A stretch of 64,000 nucleotides of DNA from Hymenobacter latericoloratus (GTDB lineage: Bacteria > Bacteroidota > Bacteroidia > Cytophagales > Hymenobacteraceae), in assembly GCF_014199535.1 (NCBI RefSeq), contig NZ_JACHNV010000011.1, positions 1 to 64,000 on the forward strand, read 5' to 3'. The notes under the pieces are model-generated. The model saw only the letters and a list, made by a program, of their open reading frames with translations. It was not told the DNA's origin and made no database searches. Below are positions 15,908 through 24,897 of this stretch, in pieces (position 1 is the first letter of the stretch; each line of letters begins with the position of its first letter). The translations under genes were made by a program, and so were the position numbers.

Positions 15908-16276
15908 ATGAGCGTACAACTTGACACTGACAAACTTGCCGCGATGGTGAAATCCAAGCGAGCGGGTCGCGGGCTACGAGCAGTAGCCCAGGAGATAGGC
16001 GAAGTCAGCGCCTCCACTCTCTCGCGAATTGAGCAAGGCTCCGTTCCAGACGTGAATACCTTCTTGCAGCTCTGCAAATGGTTAAACGTCCCTACCGATA
16101 CATTCACCACTACCGACGAAACCGCTACGGCCGCCGAATCAGCCGCCGCTGGAAGCGATAAAATTGTGGCTCACCTGCGGGCCGACCGCGTTTTGCCCAA
16201 GGCAACGGCGCAGGCGCTGATAGAAATGATTCAGCTTGCCTATCGGCAAGTGAGCCAGGAGGCCCTTGGGCACTAA
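15908..16276 (+). CDS. capH: XRE-family repressor, CapH-like (122 aa)
   Basis: The N-terminal HTH (residues about 8-70) reads LAAMVKSKRAGRGLRAVAQE, then GEVSASTLSRIEQGSVPDVN and TFLQLCKWLNV, a clear XRE/Cro-C1 domain. The C-terminal 50 residues may dimerise or hold a protease site. It is divergent to the CBASS operon and followed 15 bp later by an ImmA/IrrE-type metallopeptidase. This matches the CapH-CapP pairs known to control CBASS: the repressor is cleaved by the protease after DNA damage or infection. The role here is inferred from arrangement. Two shared operators lie upstream. Confidence 0.8.
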   Translation: MSVQLDTDKLAAMVKSKRAGRGLRAVAQEIGEVSASTLSRIEQGSVPDVNTFLQLCKWLNVPTDTFTTTDETATAAESAAAGSDKIVAHLRADRVLPKATAQALIEMIQLAYRQVSQEALGH

Positions 16277-16291
16277 TAAAGTAGCGTCCCG

Positions 16292-16885
16292 GTGGCAGCG
16301 AAGTCCAAACTCCCCCACGGTTTCCCCGCAAAAGCGGAGCGAAAAGCGGAATCCTTGCGCCAAGAACTTGGCTTGAAGCCGTATGAGCCCTTGTGTGCTT
16401 TCCGTCTGTGTGAGCACCTGCGCATCAAAGTCGTCGTGGCCCAGCAGTTGGTTGGGCTTTCATCGGAGAGCTTAACTACACTCTGCCATCCGAGCGGAAA
16501 GCACTGGTCGGCGCTTACTATGCCGTACCACCCGTCTCAGCAATCAACCCACCTTATTATTCACAACGGGGTGCATTCGCCGGCACGGCAGCAAAGTAAT
16601 GTAATGCATGAGGTTGCGCACATTCTTTGTGGACATCAATTATCTGCCATCGATACAGGTAATGGGTTGCCCGATTACATGCGGCTTTACCCGGAGGAAC
16701 AGGAGTTGGAAGCAGACTGCCTCGGGTGGACTCTACTATTGCCCCGAGCCGCGTTGCTGTACGCGTTGAGTAAAGGGTGGGATAACGCTGCCATCATGGA
16801 ACACTATCAAGCCAGTGCCCAGATGGTACAACTGCGCATCAACCGAACCGGCGTTAAACGCCAATTGGCTTATATGCGGTCTTAA
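16292..16885 (+). CDS. capP: ImmA/IrrE-type metallopeptidase, CapP-like (197 aa)
   Basis: This is a zinc metallopeptidase with HEVAH at 106-110 and a third ligand candidate E140 in QELEADCLGWTLLLPRAAL, the ImmA/IrrE layout. The start is GTG at 16292, 15 bp after capH. No in-frame ATG precedes the conserved region. CapP-type proteases cleave CapH and so release the CBASS promoter. A Cys follows the motif closely (HEVAHILCGH). Whether it acts as the cysteine switch described for CapP cannot be decided here. The gene converges with the res gene 38 bp away. Confidence 0.82.
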   Translation: MAAKSKLPHGFPAKAERKAESLRQELGLKPYEPLCAFRLCEHLRIKVVVAQQLVGLSSESLTTLCHPSGKHWSALTMPYHPSQQSTHLIIHNGVHSPARQQSNVMHEVAHILCGHQLSAIDTGNGLPDYMRLYPEEQELEADCLGWTLLLPRAALLYALSKGWDNAAIMEHYQASAQMVQLRINRTGVKRQLAYMRS

Positions 16886-16922
16886 CCTACATAGTCAAGC
16901 AGCACCCGAGGACACACGTCGT

Positions 16923-19586
16923 CTAAATTTCCCGTACGGTGTTCAGGAAGTCATCTAGCTTATAAGCCCCGTCTACTACTCGGCGCTCGTACACCATGAA
17001 GTAGCGGTAGGCATTACCAGCTTTTTGCGCCCAAGTGGCACCCAGCTTGATTTTCTGCTCCGCGTCCAGGTGGTCCCCCTTGGTTTCCACCACCAGCGTT
17101 TTGCCGCTTTTGGTCTGAATGATGAAGTCGGGGTAGTGGTTCAGAAAGCCGTTGATGCGGAATCCCTTGCCACGTTCGAGGTTGCGGGTCCAGAAGGCGA
17201 TGTTGGGCAGGTTGGCTATTTCATTAATAACCCGCTCCTCGAAGCCGTTGATTTTGCCCTCCTGCTCGTAGAGCGACTTGGTAATGTCCTTGCTGGTGTC
17301 GCCCGGCGAAATCTGCAGCGGGAAGGTGTAGGCCGGCTGGATAAAGGCCTTATCCTGGTCGAGGAAGTCGCGGAACTTCTTGTAGGCGTAGTCTTCCGAC
17401 AGCTGCCGGATTCTGTCCTTGATTTTCTGGGTGTACGTGTACTCGTGGTTGGCGAAGTCGGTGAACTGCTCGTCGGTGAAGTCTTCCAGAATACGCTTCA
17501 CGTAGCGCTCAATCTCCTTATCGGCAATGGGGTAGAGGTTGCCGATAAGGTCGAGGATGCGGCGCGTGAAGTTCTTTACCCGGCTGTCTTTGCGGCTGGG
17601 GTCCAGGATGTAAGCCATGATGCGCTCCTTCGCGTCGCCGTCGATGCGCATGAAGGTGGGCGTGGCTTCCTTCTTAGTTTCGTCGAGGTCCACGCGGTAG
17701 AGTTCGGCCGACACACCGTCGAACTTGATGTTGGTATCGGCCTTGCCCAGCGGAAAGCCTTCGAGCAGGTACTCCTTTTCCAGCAGCACAGCCTGGCTGC
17801 CTTCGCCGCTGTCGAAAAGCGTGGCAGCGGGTTTTTTCCAGAAGAATTGCGGCAATACCAAAGCGGCGGCCTGCTCGCGGAAGATGTCCTTGATGGGATA
17901 GGTTTTCACGAGGGATTGGAGCGCAGTGGGTAAAGGCGCGGCCCTGCCGGCGGTGCTGGCGGCCACGGTTTTCTCAAACTCAGCTTGCTGGGTCAGGGCG
18001 GCTTCGGCAATGGCCTGCACCGAGCCGGTAGCGGCCGGCAGGCTGGCCAGCGGGTCGGCTACTGCTACGGGCGCGGCGGCTTCGTCGGTAGTCGGTGCCA
18101 GTGGCGTGATGCGACGCACGTCGATGTCGGCCAGGTCGTCGGCCGCGGTAGGAGCTGGCGGCGCGTCGAAGTTCAGCGGGGCCTGCACGAAGGTGGCCAG
18201 CGGGTCGGGTTTGGGAGCCAGCGCGGCCGGGTCAGCCACCTTGTAGTCGCGGGCGCTGAAGCCGGCTTTGTTCAGGCCCACTACAATCTTGTCGAGCGTT
18301 TCCAGAAACTTGCTGGAGGCCGTCAGCACGTAGCTCATGTTGAGCATGGGTGCGGCGTGCGGGGCCACGTAGGGCTGGCGCAGCACCCGGCCCAGAATCT
18401 GTTCCACGTCCACGGCCGACGACTTATCGGCCAGGGAGGCCAGGATGTAGGCAAACGGCGCGTCCCAACCCTCTTTCAGGGCATTGACCGTGATGATGTA
18501 GCGCACCTCGCACTTGGGCGAAGCCAGGTCCTCGTTCTTCAGCTCGTTGAGGCTGGCCGTCTTGATGCGGATGTGGCTTTCGGGGATTTTCAGGTCGAGG
18601 AGCTTCTTTTTCAGCTGCTCGAAGGTGGTGTTGTCGTCGGCCGTTTTGGGCTGGGCCTGAAACAGCACGATGGGCCGGATGTAGCGCCCGCCAGCCTTTT
18701 GCTCCTGTTTGGCCTGCAGCTCCAGATTGCGCTGCAGCTGCAGGGCCGAGTTGATGACTTCCGTGCGGTCGTTGTGGTTGTAGACGATGACGGGCAGCTT
18801 CACCATGTGCTCTTTTTTGAGCGCTAGCGCGTCCACGAAGCTGATGATGTTGCTGTTTTTGCGCGGGGTGGCCGTCAGGTCGAGGATAAAGGCGGGGTTG
18901 AGGTTCTTGAGCATATCCACGCTCAGCTCGCTCTCGGCGTTGTGGCTTTCATCGACCACCACCACCGGGTTCAGGGCCTGAATCACCCGCATCAGCGTAA
19001 TGTCTTCCTCATCGCCCAGCAGCGAGCCGAAAGATTGCAGGTTGCCGTTTTCCTGGTACACCTTGCGGTCTTCCTTGTTGCGGGCGCGCAGCGAGTCAAA
19101 GCTGAGCACCACCAGGCTTACCTGCTCCTGCACGGAGCTGGCCGAGAAGCCGCTGCCCTGCAACAGGGCCGCTTTGTCGTACACCTCCACCCGGCCGGCG
19201 AAGTGGGTGTTGATTTTCTGCCGGTAGGGGTGGCCTGGGTCTTTCAGGTTGCGCAGCGTCTGCTCCAGAATGGTGACGGAAGGCACCAGCCACACTACGG
19301 CCTTGGCGCGGTCGGGCGGAAATGCCCCGAAGATGGTGCGCAGGGCGTTGGCAGCCAGGAAGGTTTTGCCGCCGGCCGTGGGCACCTTGATGGTGACGTG
19401 CGGCACCCCTGGCACCGTGTTTTTGTAGGGCTCAATGGCCGTGCCCGGAAACGGCTTCACCGGCGTGCGCGGATGCGTGGCCCAGAAATCGTGGAAGGCG
19501 TCGGGGAGGCGCTTGGTAGCCTGCACGCAGTCGAGGAAGCGGGCGAGGTCGGTGATGACCTCCTGTTGGTAGGGTTTGAGCTCCAT
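16923..19586 (-). CDS. res: Type III restriction enzyme, Res subunit
   Basis: This 887-aa protein has a superfamily 2 helicase core. Walker A (VPTAGGKTFLAANAL) is near residue 70, VVVDESHNAESE near 210, TATPRKNSN is present, and motif VI-like QILGRVLRQPY is near 400. A PD-(D/E)xK nuclease lies near the C-terminus (YPDFIIQTKSGKTLVVETKG, about 820-840). Res needs Mod for site recognition and cuts after ATP-driven sliding. It starts 10 bp after the mod stop. Residues about 465-560 are a Pro/Ala-rich spacer, longer than I expect for the family. Confidence 0.93.
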   Translation of the reverse strand: MELKPYQQEVITDLARFLDCVQATKRLPDAFHDFWATHPRTPVKPFPGTAIEPYKNTVPGVPHVTIKVPTAGGKTFLAANALRTIFGAFPPDRAKAVVWLVPSVTILEQTLRNLKDPGHPYRQKINTHFAGRVEVYDKAALLQGSGFSASSVQEQVSLVVLSFDSLRARNKEDRKVYQENGNLQSFGSLLGDEEDITLMRVIQALNPVVVVDESHNAESELSVDMLKNLNPAFILDLTATPRKNSNIISFVDALALKKEHMVKLPVIVYNHNDRTEVINSALQLQRNLELQAKQEQKAGGRYIRPIVLFQAQPKTADDNTTFEQLKKKLLDLKIPESHIRIKTASLNELKNEDLASPKCEVRYIITVNALKEGWDAPFAYILASLADKSSAVDVEQILGRVLRQPYVAPHAAPMLNMSYVLTASSKFLETLDKIVVGLNKAGFSARDYKVADPAALAPKPDPLATFVQAPLNFDAPPAPTAADDLADIDVRRITPLAPTTDEAAAPVAVADPLASLPAATGSVQAIAEAALTQQAEFEKTVAASTAGRAAPLPTALQSLVKTYPIKDIFREQAAALVLPQFFWKKPAATLFDSGEGSQAVLLEKEYLLEGFPLGKADTNIKFDGVSAELYRVDLDETKKEATPTFMRIDGDAKERIMAYILDPSRKDSRVKNFTRRILDLIGNLYPIADKEIERYVKRILEDFTDEQFTDFANHEYTYTQKIKDRIRQLSEDYAYKKFRDFLDQDKAFIQPAYTFPLQISPGDTSKDITKSLYEQEGKINGFEERVINEIANLPNIAFWTRNLERGKGFRINGFLNHYPDFIIQTKSGKTLVVETKGDHLDAEQKIKLGATWAQKAGNAYRYFMVYERRVVDGAYKLDDFLNTVREI

Positions 19587-19596
19587 CGGCAGGGGG

Positions 19597-21180
19597 CTAG
19601 AAGCGCGAAATGTCGCGGGGGATTTTCTTGAAAATAATGCCGTGCTGGGTCATGAACTCGGGCGTGAGCAGGCAGTTATCGGCGTAGATGATGTACTGGC
19701 CGGCCCGGGTACGCATGGTGGCCAGGAAGTCGTGGCTTAGGGTGGTGACTTCGTCGGGCGCGTAGTGGAAATAGTAGGCTGTATCGTCGTGCAAGGCCAG
19801 GAAGGCAGCGTTGTCGTCGGCCGAGGAGGCCGGCAAGGGCTGCTTGGTTTCGGCGTAGTAGATATACTGGCGCAAGCCCGGCAGGCCGGCCTGCTCGTTC
19901 AGCTCGCCGGTTTCGGTGAAGACGGCCGCTCCCAGGGTGTAGTAGTCGAAGCTGCCGCCGGTGCCGGGCTGGCCGGCGTAGCCCTGCATCACGCGCTTTA
20001 CTCGCTCGGCCGTGATGGTTTCGGCATAGTCTTCCATCTCCGTCAGGATGAAGCGGCGGTTGCCGCCGTCCTGCTGGTTGAGCTTGAGCACGGCGTGGGC
20101 TGTAGTGCCGCTGCCAGCGAATGAGTCGAGGACGATGCAATCAGGGTCTTCGGGGTCTGTCACCTGTCCAATAAGCATTTCAGGTAGGGCGACAGGTTTT
20201 GGAAAATCAAAAGCGCCTTGACCTAATATGGAGCTTATGACCTTAGTGCCTTCCGCAGTGCTTGTAGAAGTTATCACAGAAGATATGGCTTTGTATTGAC
20301 TCGCCATTTCGTCAGAAAATACTTTCTGACGCGGCCGGCCATCTGGTGAAGAGGGAAAAAGGATTCTCCCTTCACTCACTCGCTTAGCCATAGTGTTTTT
20401 ATCAAAGCGCCAACCTTTATAAGGCGCCGGATAAACGTCACCAGTCACAGGATTAACCAAGTCATAATGCAAATTTGGGCGTTGTTCTTTGGTAGCCAGC
20501 CCGGTAACATCAGCACTTCGCCACGGTCCACGAGGGTCATTATCAGGATTCGAAAACTTAGTTAAGTCCTTTTCGACCCCGCGCAATTTTACCAAATCTG
20601 TTTTGCGATAAGTAAGAATGTATTCATGGTCGTTTGATACACCAGTAACAGCACGCGCATCCTCGCTAACTCTTGACTTCCAAATAAATTCGGTGACGAA
20701 TTGCGCCCGACCGAATATCTCATCCATGACTATTCGGAGGTAAGAAATTTCATTGTCGTCGATTGAAATAAAGATAATTCCATCTTCAGCCAGCAGCTTG
20801 TGCAGCAGCTTGAGACGCGGGTACATCATGCACAGCCACTTATCGTGACGGGAAAGGTCTTCGCCTTCCTTGCCAACGACCTGGCTTAGCCACTTCTTGA
20901 TTTTGGGGTCGTTGACGTTGTCGTTGTACACCCAGCCCTCGTTGCCGGTGTTGTATGGCGGGTCTATGTATATGCATTTCACCCGGCCTTCGTACTCGGG
21001 CAGCAGCGCTTTCAGGGCTTCGAGGTTGTCGCCGTGGATGATGCGGTTGCCGCTGCCAGCAGGCTCTGCGGTTTGCGAGCCATCGGCAAGGGCGCCGTAC
21101 TGGTGGTCAAGAAGTCGGAACGGAACGTCCTGGTGGTGATTGATGACTTTGTCTTTACCAATCCAGTGGAGGGTAGGCAT
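19597..21180 (-). CDS. mod: Type III DNA methyltransferase, Mod subunit
   Basis: The 527-aa protein is a beta-class N6-adenine/N4-cytosine methyltransferase. Catalytic DPPYNTG is at about 73-79 and the SAM-binding FAGSGTT at about 352-358, the usual order in Mod. I chose MPTLHW at 21180 because the ten residues upstream look like leader read-through. The middle (about 20160-20870, the target-recognition domain) is visibly more AT-rich than both ends of the gene. That suggests the recognition domain was exchanged. The gene precedes res by 10 bp, and Mod provides protection and specificity for both reactions. Confidence 0.93.
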   Translation of the reverse strand: MPTLHWIGKDKVINHHQDVPFRLLDHQYGALADGSQTAEPAGSGNRIIHGDNLEALKALLPEYEGRVKCIYIDPPYNTGNEGWVYNDNVNDPKIKKWLSQVVGKEGEDLSRHDKWLCMMYPRLKLLHKLLAEDGIIFISIDDNEISYLRIVMDEIFGRAQFVTEFIWKSRVSEDARAVTGVSNDHEYILTYRKTDLVKLRGVEKDLTKFSNPDNDPRGPWRSADVTGLATKEQRPNLHYDLVNPVTGDVYPAPYKGWRFDKNTMAKRVSEGRILFPSSPDGRPRQKVFSDEMASQYKAISSVITSTSTAEGTKVISSILGQGAFDFPKPVALPEMLIGQVTDPEDPDCIVLDSFAGSGTTAHAVLKLNQQDGGNRRFILTEMEDYAETITAERVKRVMQGYAGQPGTGGSFDYYTLGAAVFTETGELNEQAGLPGLRQYIYYAETKQPLPASSADDNAAFLALHDDTAYYFHYAPDEVTTLSHDFLATMRTRAGQYIIYADNCLLTPEFMTQHGIIFKKIPRDISRF

Positions 21181-21290
21181 AGGGCAGGCGTAAGGCGAGT
21201 AAGCAAGCAAAGCCGCCCGAGACCAGGCGTTGCGCTTTGCAACTGGCGGTAAAAATTGCAGCGGCTAGGGCTGCGGGGTAAAGATGGGCG

Positions 21291-21821
21291 CTAGGTTGGC
21301 AGCTGTTTGCGGCGGCCGTCGAGGTCCTTTTTCATCACGGCGTTCAGCTTATGCAACTCGTCGTTGAGCAAGGGCCGCAGTTCTCGCGCCCTTTCTTGGT
21401 GCGGAAAGTCCTGCGTCGATACCATTGCCAGACCCGTTTTGCCAACCAAGAGGGGTAAGCCTTGCCGGTATTCCGACGACCACGCCGATAAAGCGTCGCA
21501 GGCTAGCTGCAGCTGCTCAAGCACCTCTTCAGGTGCCTTCAGCATGGCCCGTGACAGCAGCGGCGACATCGACTGATAGTACTCGTCGTAGTTCAGCCGG
21601 GCTTCCGTGTAGCGAATACCCTCGTGCACCATTTCCAGGAGGCTGGCATACAAGTCCTCCATGGATTTGTAGTGCTGCATCTGCTGTTCCTGCCGGAGCT
21701 TCAGCCGCTCGCGACGCCCGGTCAGCTTCCACGTAAGCACGGCTACGCCGGCACCGAACAGCCCTGTTATTACCGCTACAACCAGCGGTACTGCTGTTTT
21801 GAATTCTTCCTGGCTCCACAT
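21291..21821 (-). CDS. Membrane-anchored hypothetical protein (176 aa)
   Basis: One N-terminal membrane helix (VPLVVAVITGLFGAGVAVLTW, broken at residue 20 only by notation limits) is followed by basic residues. A cytosolic helical domain then follows, with RLKLRQEQQMQHYKSMEDLY and a C-terminal KKDLDGRRKQ. The family is not recognised. It lies between the 177-aa gene (24 bp) and mod (110 bp) on the same strand, so it probably belongs to the restriction operon. A membrane-tethered helical protein could be an effector or scaffold, but no catalytic motif is visible. Confidence 0.6.
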   Translation of the reverse strand: MWSQEEFKTAVPLVVAVITGLFGAGVAVLTWKLTGRRERLKLRQEQQMQHYKSMEDLYASLLEMVHEGIRYTEARLNYDEYYQSMSPLLSRAMLKAPEEVLEQLQLACDALSAWSSEYRQGLPLLVGKTGLAMVSTQDFPHQERARELRPLLNDELHKLNAVMKKDLDGRRKQLPT

Positions 21822-21844
21822 GGTGGCCTACGAAGCGGTACCGA

Positions 21845-22378
21845 CTAGCGGAAGCGCATTTGCTTGTTGAGGTCGTAGTATTCCAGGAAGATGTCGTAGG
21901 CGCTGCCGCCCCGGTTGGCCCAGGCCTGGGTTTTCTCGTAGGCCGACCGCGCGAGCGAAGGTTTGCCTTGCCGGCTATCGGCCCCGATGGTGCCACCTCC
22001 CGCCGGGCGGTCCACGCCGTCGCGCAGCAGCAGGTTTTTTTCGTCGTACACCATTTGGCGCAGGTCCTTGTTTTCTTCGCCGCGCGGCAGTCCCTGCATC
22101 AGTAGGCGACGAATGGCGTAGTACAAGTCGTAAGACTCCTGCTGGTTGTGCATATCGCCGGCAAACTCAGCCCCGAAAGGCTCGTCTTCGACTTCTTCTT
22201 CGGGCGAGAAAGCAAAAGCGCCTTGCCTCCCTTCTGCCTCCTGCTGCGCGTCGTCCGACAACTGTTTTAGCCGGGCCAGAAAATCCAGCTCCTGGGCATC
22301 GCTTTCCTGTTTTTCCGAATCGTGCGGACGGTTCTCGTCAAACTCGTCTTCGCTGGGCAGGTCGTAATGGTCTTGCAT
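21845..22378 (-). CDS. Acidic hypothetical protein (177 aa)
   Basis: Residues 1-90 are strongly acidic and probably disordered (MQDHYDLPSEDEFDENRPHD). The C-terminal half has a compact segment (SYDLYYAIRRLLMQGLPRGE, then SAYDIFLEYYDLNKQMRF). The family is not recognised. It starts 7 bp after the HTH-ImmA/IrrE gene and is likely coupled to it. Genes paired this tightly with HTH-ImmA proteins are often the partner, substrate or toxin of a toxin-antitoxin-like unit. That role is only suggested by position. Confidence 0.6.
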   Translation of the reverse strand: MQDHYDLPSEDEFDENRPHDSEKQESDAQELDFLARLKQLSDDAQQEAEGRQGAFAFSPEEEVEDEPFGAEFAGDMHNQQESYDLYYAIRRLLMQGLPRGEENKDLRQMVYDEKNLLLRDGVDRPAGGGTIGADSRQGKPSLARSAYEKTQAWANRGGSAYDIFLEYYDLNKQMRFR

Positions 22379-22384
22379 AAAAAG

Positions 22385-23641
22385 TTAGGCAATGGGTTGC
22401 GTGGTGGGGTGAGAAGTAGGCGCCAGAATGGTGCGTACTTCTTCGCTTTCGGCCGCGAGTGAGGTATCGGGGGTCAGCCAGGGGGCCCGGCTCAGCCCCG
22501 CGGCGCACACATCTGACTTGGGCATGAAGCGGCCGTAATACTGCCACCCGGTTTTGTCCTGTCGGTCGCTCAGCTCGCGGGCGTAGCGGTGGTAGATGAT
22601 GGACGGGTGCACGTTGTTCTGCGCCGCGTAGCGCTCCACGAATGACTCTACGTTGATGTAATTCTTGATGTATTCATACTTCTCGCGGGGCAGCAGCAGT
22701 TCGTCGGCAAACTGGTTGGCCTGGTCTTCAATCAAAAACAGGTCTTCCACACCCTCGGTGAGGTGGTATTTGACAACTGCCAGCTTATCGAGGTGAAAAA
22801 TAACGTGCCCCAGCTCGTGCAGCAGCGTGTGCCAGAGCAGCGGATAGCTCTTGAAGTGGTCGGTAATAACGATGCACGGCTTCTTGTTGACGATAAACGT
22901 CCCGCCCTGCACCGCCGTGCTGGGCAGCGCCTTCTGCATAATCACCGTAACGCCGGCCTCGTACAGCGCCCGCATCACCGTCAGCATACCTGCTCGCTCC
23001 TGCCGGGTGTAGCGGCGAATCTGGGTCACCAGCTTCTCTACTTGCCGCGGGTCGAACGGATTCGGATTGTCCACGCGCTGAAACTGCTGATAAGCCGACA
23101 TTATCCAGAAGGCCTTCATCTTGTCCTCCACGCGCGTGTTGGACTTCTGAAAAAGCACGGCGGCCATTTCAGTGCCGTACTCATACAAGGAGTTCAGCCC
23201 GAAGTAGTGCAGTATCCGGTCCCGGATGTGCCCATAGTCCATCGACTCGATAAAGCCGAGTTTGCGCAAGCGCACAACATCGAAATTCCGCACGATGAAG
23301 GAAGCTTCTTTCACGCGCTCCACCGTTTTGTAGTCTTCTGCCGGCATTACCGACGCCGCTACCAGCTTCATGACCTGCTCGATGCTCACGTCCAGGAAGT
23401 GCGCGAGCTTGAGGGCCGTTAGTACATCCAGCTTTTGCAAAGCCCCCGTTACCAAGCGCTCATACGAGGTACGCGTCATGCTCAGGATTTCGCTAGTGGC
23501 TTTCGTCGACAAACCCAGTTCCTCACGCCGCCGCTCAATCAAGCTAGCCAACGAAGGGGCATCGGACGACGCCAGCAACTTGAGCACCTCATCCATCAAG
23601 TCGGATGGGAGGTCGGGGCTATTTGCAAAGTTGTCGCTCAT
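22385..23641 (-). CDS. HTH and ImmA/IrrE-family metallopeptidase protein (418 aa)
   Basis: Residues about 25-95 form an HTH (ELGLSTKATSEILSMTRTSY, then LKLAHFLDVSIEQVMKL). The C-terminal half has the zinc motif LLHELGHVIFHLDK (about 280) and IEDQANQFADELLLP. The start at 23641 was chosen because a match to the Bacteroidota promoter ends just upstream and the earlier residues have no domain. It heads a five-gene operon ending in mod-res. Such proteins repress a promoter and lose repression when proteolysis is triggered, so it is the likely switch of this operon. Two palindromes overlap its promoter. Confidence 0.8.
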   Translation of the reverse strand: MSDNFANSPDLPSDLMDEVLKLLASSDAPSLASLIERRREELGLSTKATSEILSMTRTSYERLVTGALQKLDVLTALKLAHFLDVSIEQVMKLVAASVMPAEDYKTVERVKEASFIVRNFDVVRLRKLGFIESMDYGHIRDRILHYFGLNSLYEYGTEMAAVLFQKSNTRVEDKMKAFWIMSAYQQFQRVDNPNPFDPRQVEKLVTQIRRYTRQERAGMLTVMRALYEAGVTVIMQKALPSTAVQGGTFIVNKKPCIVITDHFKSYPLLWHTLLHELGHVIFHLDKLAVVKYHLTEGVEDLFLIEDQANQFADELLLPREKYEYIKNYINVESFVERYAAQNNVHPSIIYHRYARELSDRQDKTGWQYYGRFMPKSDVCAAGLSRAPWLTPDTSLAAESEEVRTILAPTSHPTTQPIA

Positions 23642-23648
23642 GGGGAAA

Positions 23649-23694
23649 TGCCAATTCTTTTGGCAAATGTAGTTCACTGCACAAAATTGTGCAA
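23649..23694 (-). promoter_or_regulatory. Promoter and operators of the restriction operon
   Basis: On the minus strand there is TTG (23692-23694), a 20-nt spacer, then TACATTTG (23664-23671), a full Bacteroidota -33/-7 promoter. The perfect palindrome TGCACAA-AA-TTGTGCA (23678-23693) fills the spacer. TGCCAA-N5-TTGGCA (23649-23665) overlaps the -7 box and the transcription start. Both are placed to act as repressor sites, most likely for the HTH protein encoded just downstream. Confidence 0.75.
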
Positions 23695-23868
23695 CTTGAT
23701 TTTGGGCTATTTTTATCGGGTTTTCGTAATGCGGTGCTTTCCTTATCATTAATGACCGCCTTCACTTTGCCATCTAGGCCATGGCTGCATACATGCTCCG
23801 CAAAACAGGCTTGCTAATGAATCTGTCAATGGGTAGAACCGAAAGCGGATGGAACGGTAGGGTTTGAA

Positions 23869-24882
23869 TTATAGCCCTAAATTCTGCGCTGCATTAAAGC
23901 TCACCACGTCATCCAGTCGGGAGTAGCGGTCAATCATGGCATCGGTCTTTTGCTTCGTCTGGTTCTTAATAAATCGGTTTGACTGTCCGCGCAGTACCGA
24001 GACCGTGATAAAGGAGACACGCAACGAGTGGGCCGAGTAGTTCTTCTCAGGAATCTTGTGGCCTTCCTCGTCATGGTTCAGGTGGAACTGTACCAGCCCA
24101 TTTACACGCAGAGCGGACAAACGCTTTTGGGTGGGTAGCGCCTCGCCCTTCACCTTCCCACGCTTGAGCGATACGAATAATGGCCCAGTGCTGCGGCCCA
24201 ACTGATGTACCCAGGCGCGCGTGCAGCGCACCGGGCAGAAGCTTGCCGTAGAAGCGTAGAAGACCGCTTTGTCTTCGGCTTCACCGGCTTGGTTGGTTTT
24301 GCTTTTGGGCAGGTGCACGATTAGAGCCCGCTCGGTAAACTCCAAGTGCTCCACGTTCAGGGCCACGAGCTCGGAGCGGCGGAAGGCGCCGGCGAAGCCC
24401 AGCAGCAGCAGGGCTCGGTCGCGCAGCCCGGCCGTAGTCGTCACATCCAAGCGGCGGATGCTCTCCTTGAGCTCGTCGACGGTAAAGGCCGGCGCCTGCT
24501 TCTGACGCTTGCCCAGGGCGCGCGTGATGCCTTCGAGGACCAGCGCCAGTTCGTCCGAGTGTACCGGCGACGGGTAGCCGCGCAGCTGATGATGCTTGTG
24601 AATGGCTGCCAAGTGGCGCTTGATGGTCGAGAGCTTGCGCGGGATGTCGGCCAGGTCCGCGGCGTACCGGGCCACGGTGGCCACGTCGGCTGGCAGCGGG
24701 CACAAGCCGTTTGTCTCGCAGTACTCGCCGAAGCTTTTCAGGTCGGCCGAGTACGCGAGCACCGTGTTGTCGGCGCCCTCCAGGCCGAGCTTGAGGTAGC
24801 GGGCCACGTTGTCGGCCGCGGTGGCGAGTTGCGAGCCGAGGGCCTGTGGCTGGTCAGGGATTCGGGCGAGTTCGGTGCTCAT
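23869..24882 (-). CDS. Tyrosine recombinase (337 aa)
   Basis: It has a SAM-like N-terminal domain (residues about 20-125) and a catalytic domain with R168 (GAFRRSEL), a candidate Lys (LPKSKT), H285-xx-R288 (SAHSLR) and the nucleophile Y320 (MIDRYSR). The usual TGHKS motif reads TKQKT, so the second His is Gln (Q311). On a plasmid such enzymes usually resolve multimers or integrate and excise elements. A 33-bp inverted repeat of recombination-site form lies 16 bp upstream of the gene. It is not adjacent to any other integration gene. Confidence 0.85.
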   Translation of the reverse strand: MSTELARIPDQPQALGSQLATAADNVARYLKLGLEGADNTVLAYSADLKSFGEYCETNGLCPLPADVATVARYAADLADIPRKLSTIKRHLAAIHKHHQLRGYPSPVHSDELALVLEGITRALGKRQKQAPAFTVDELKESIRRLDVTTTAGLRDRALLLLGFAGAFRRSELVALNVEHLEFTERALIVHLPKSKTNQAGEAEDKAVFYASTASFCPVRCTRAWVHQLGRSTGPLFVSLKRGKVKGEALPTQKRLSALRVNGLVQFHLNHDEEGHKIPEKNYSAHSLRVSFITVSVLRGQSNRFIKNQTKQKTDAMIDRYSRLDDVVSFNAAQNLGL

Positions 24883-24897
24883 GCGGGTAAAGATAAG

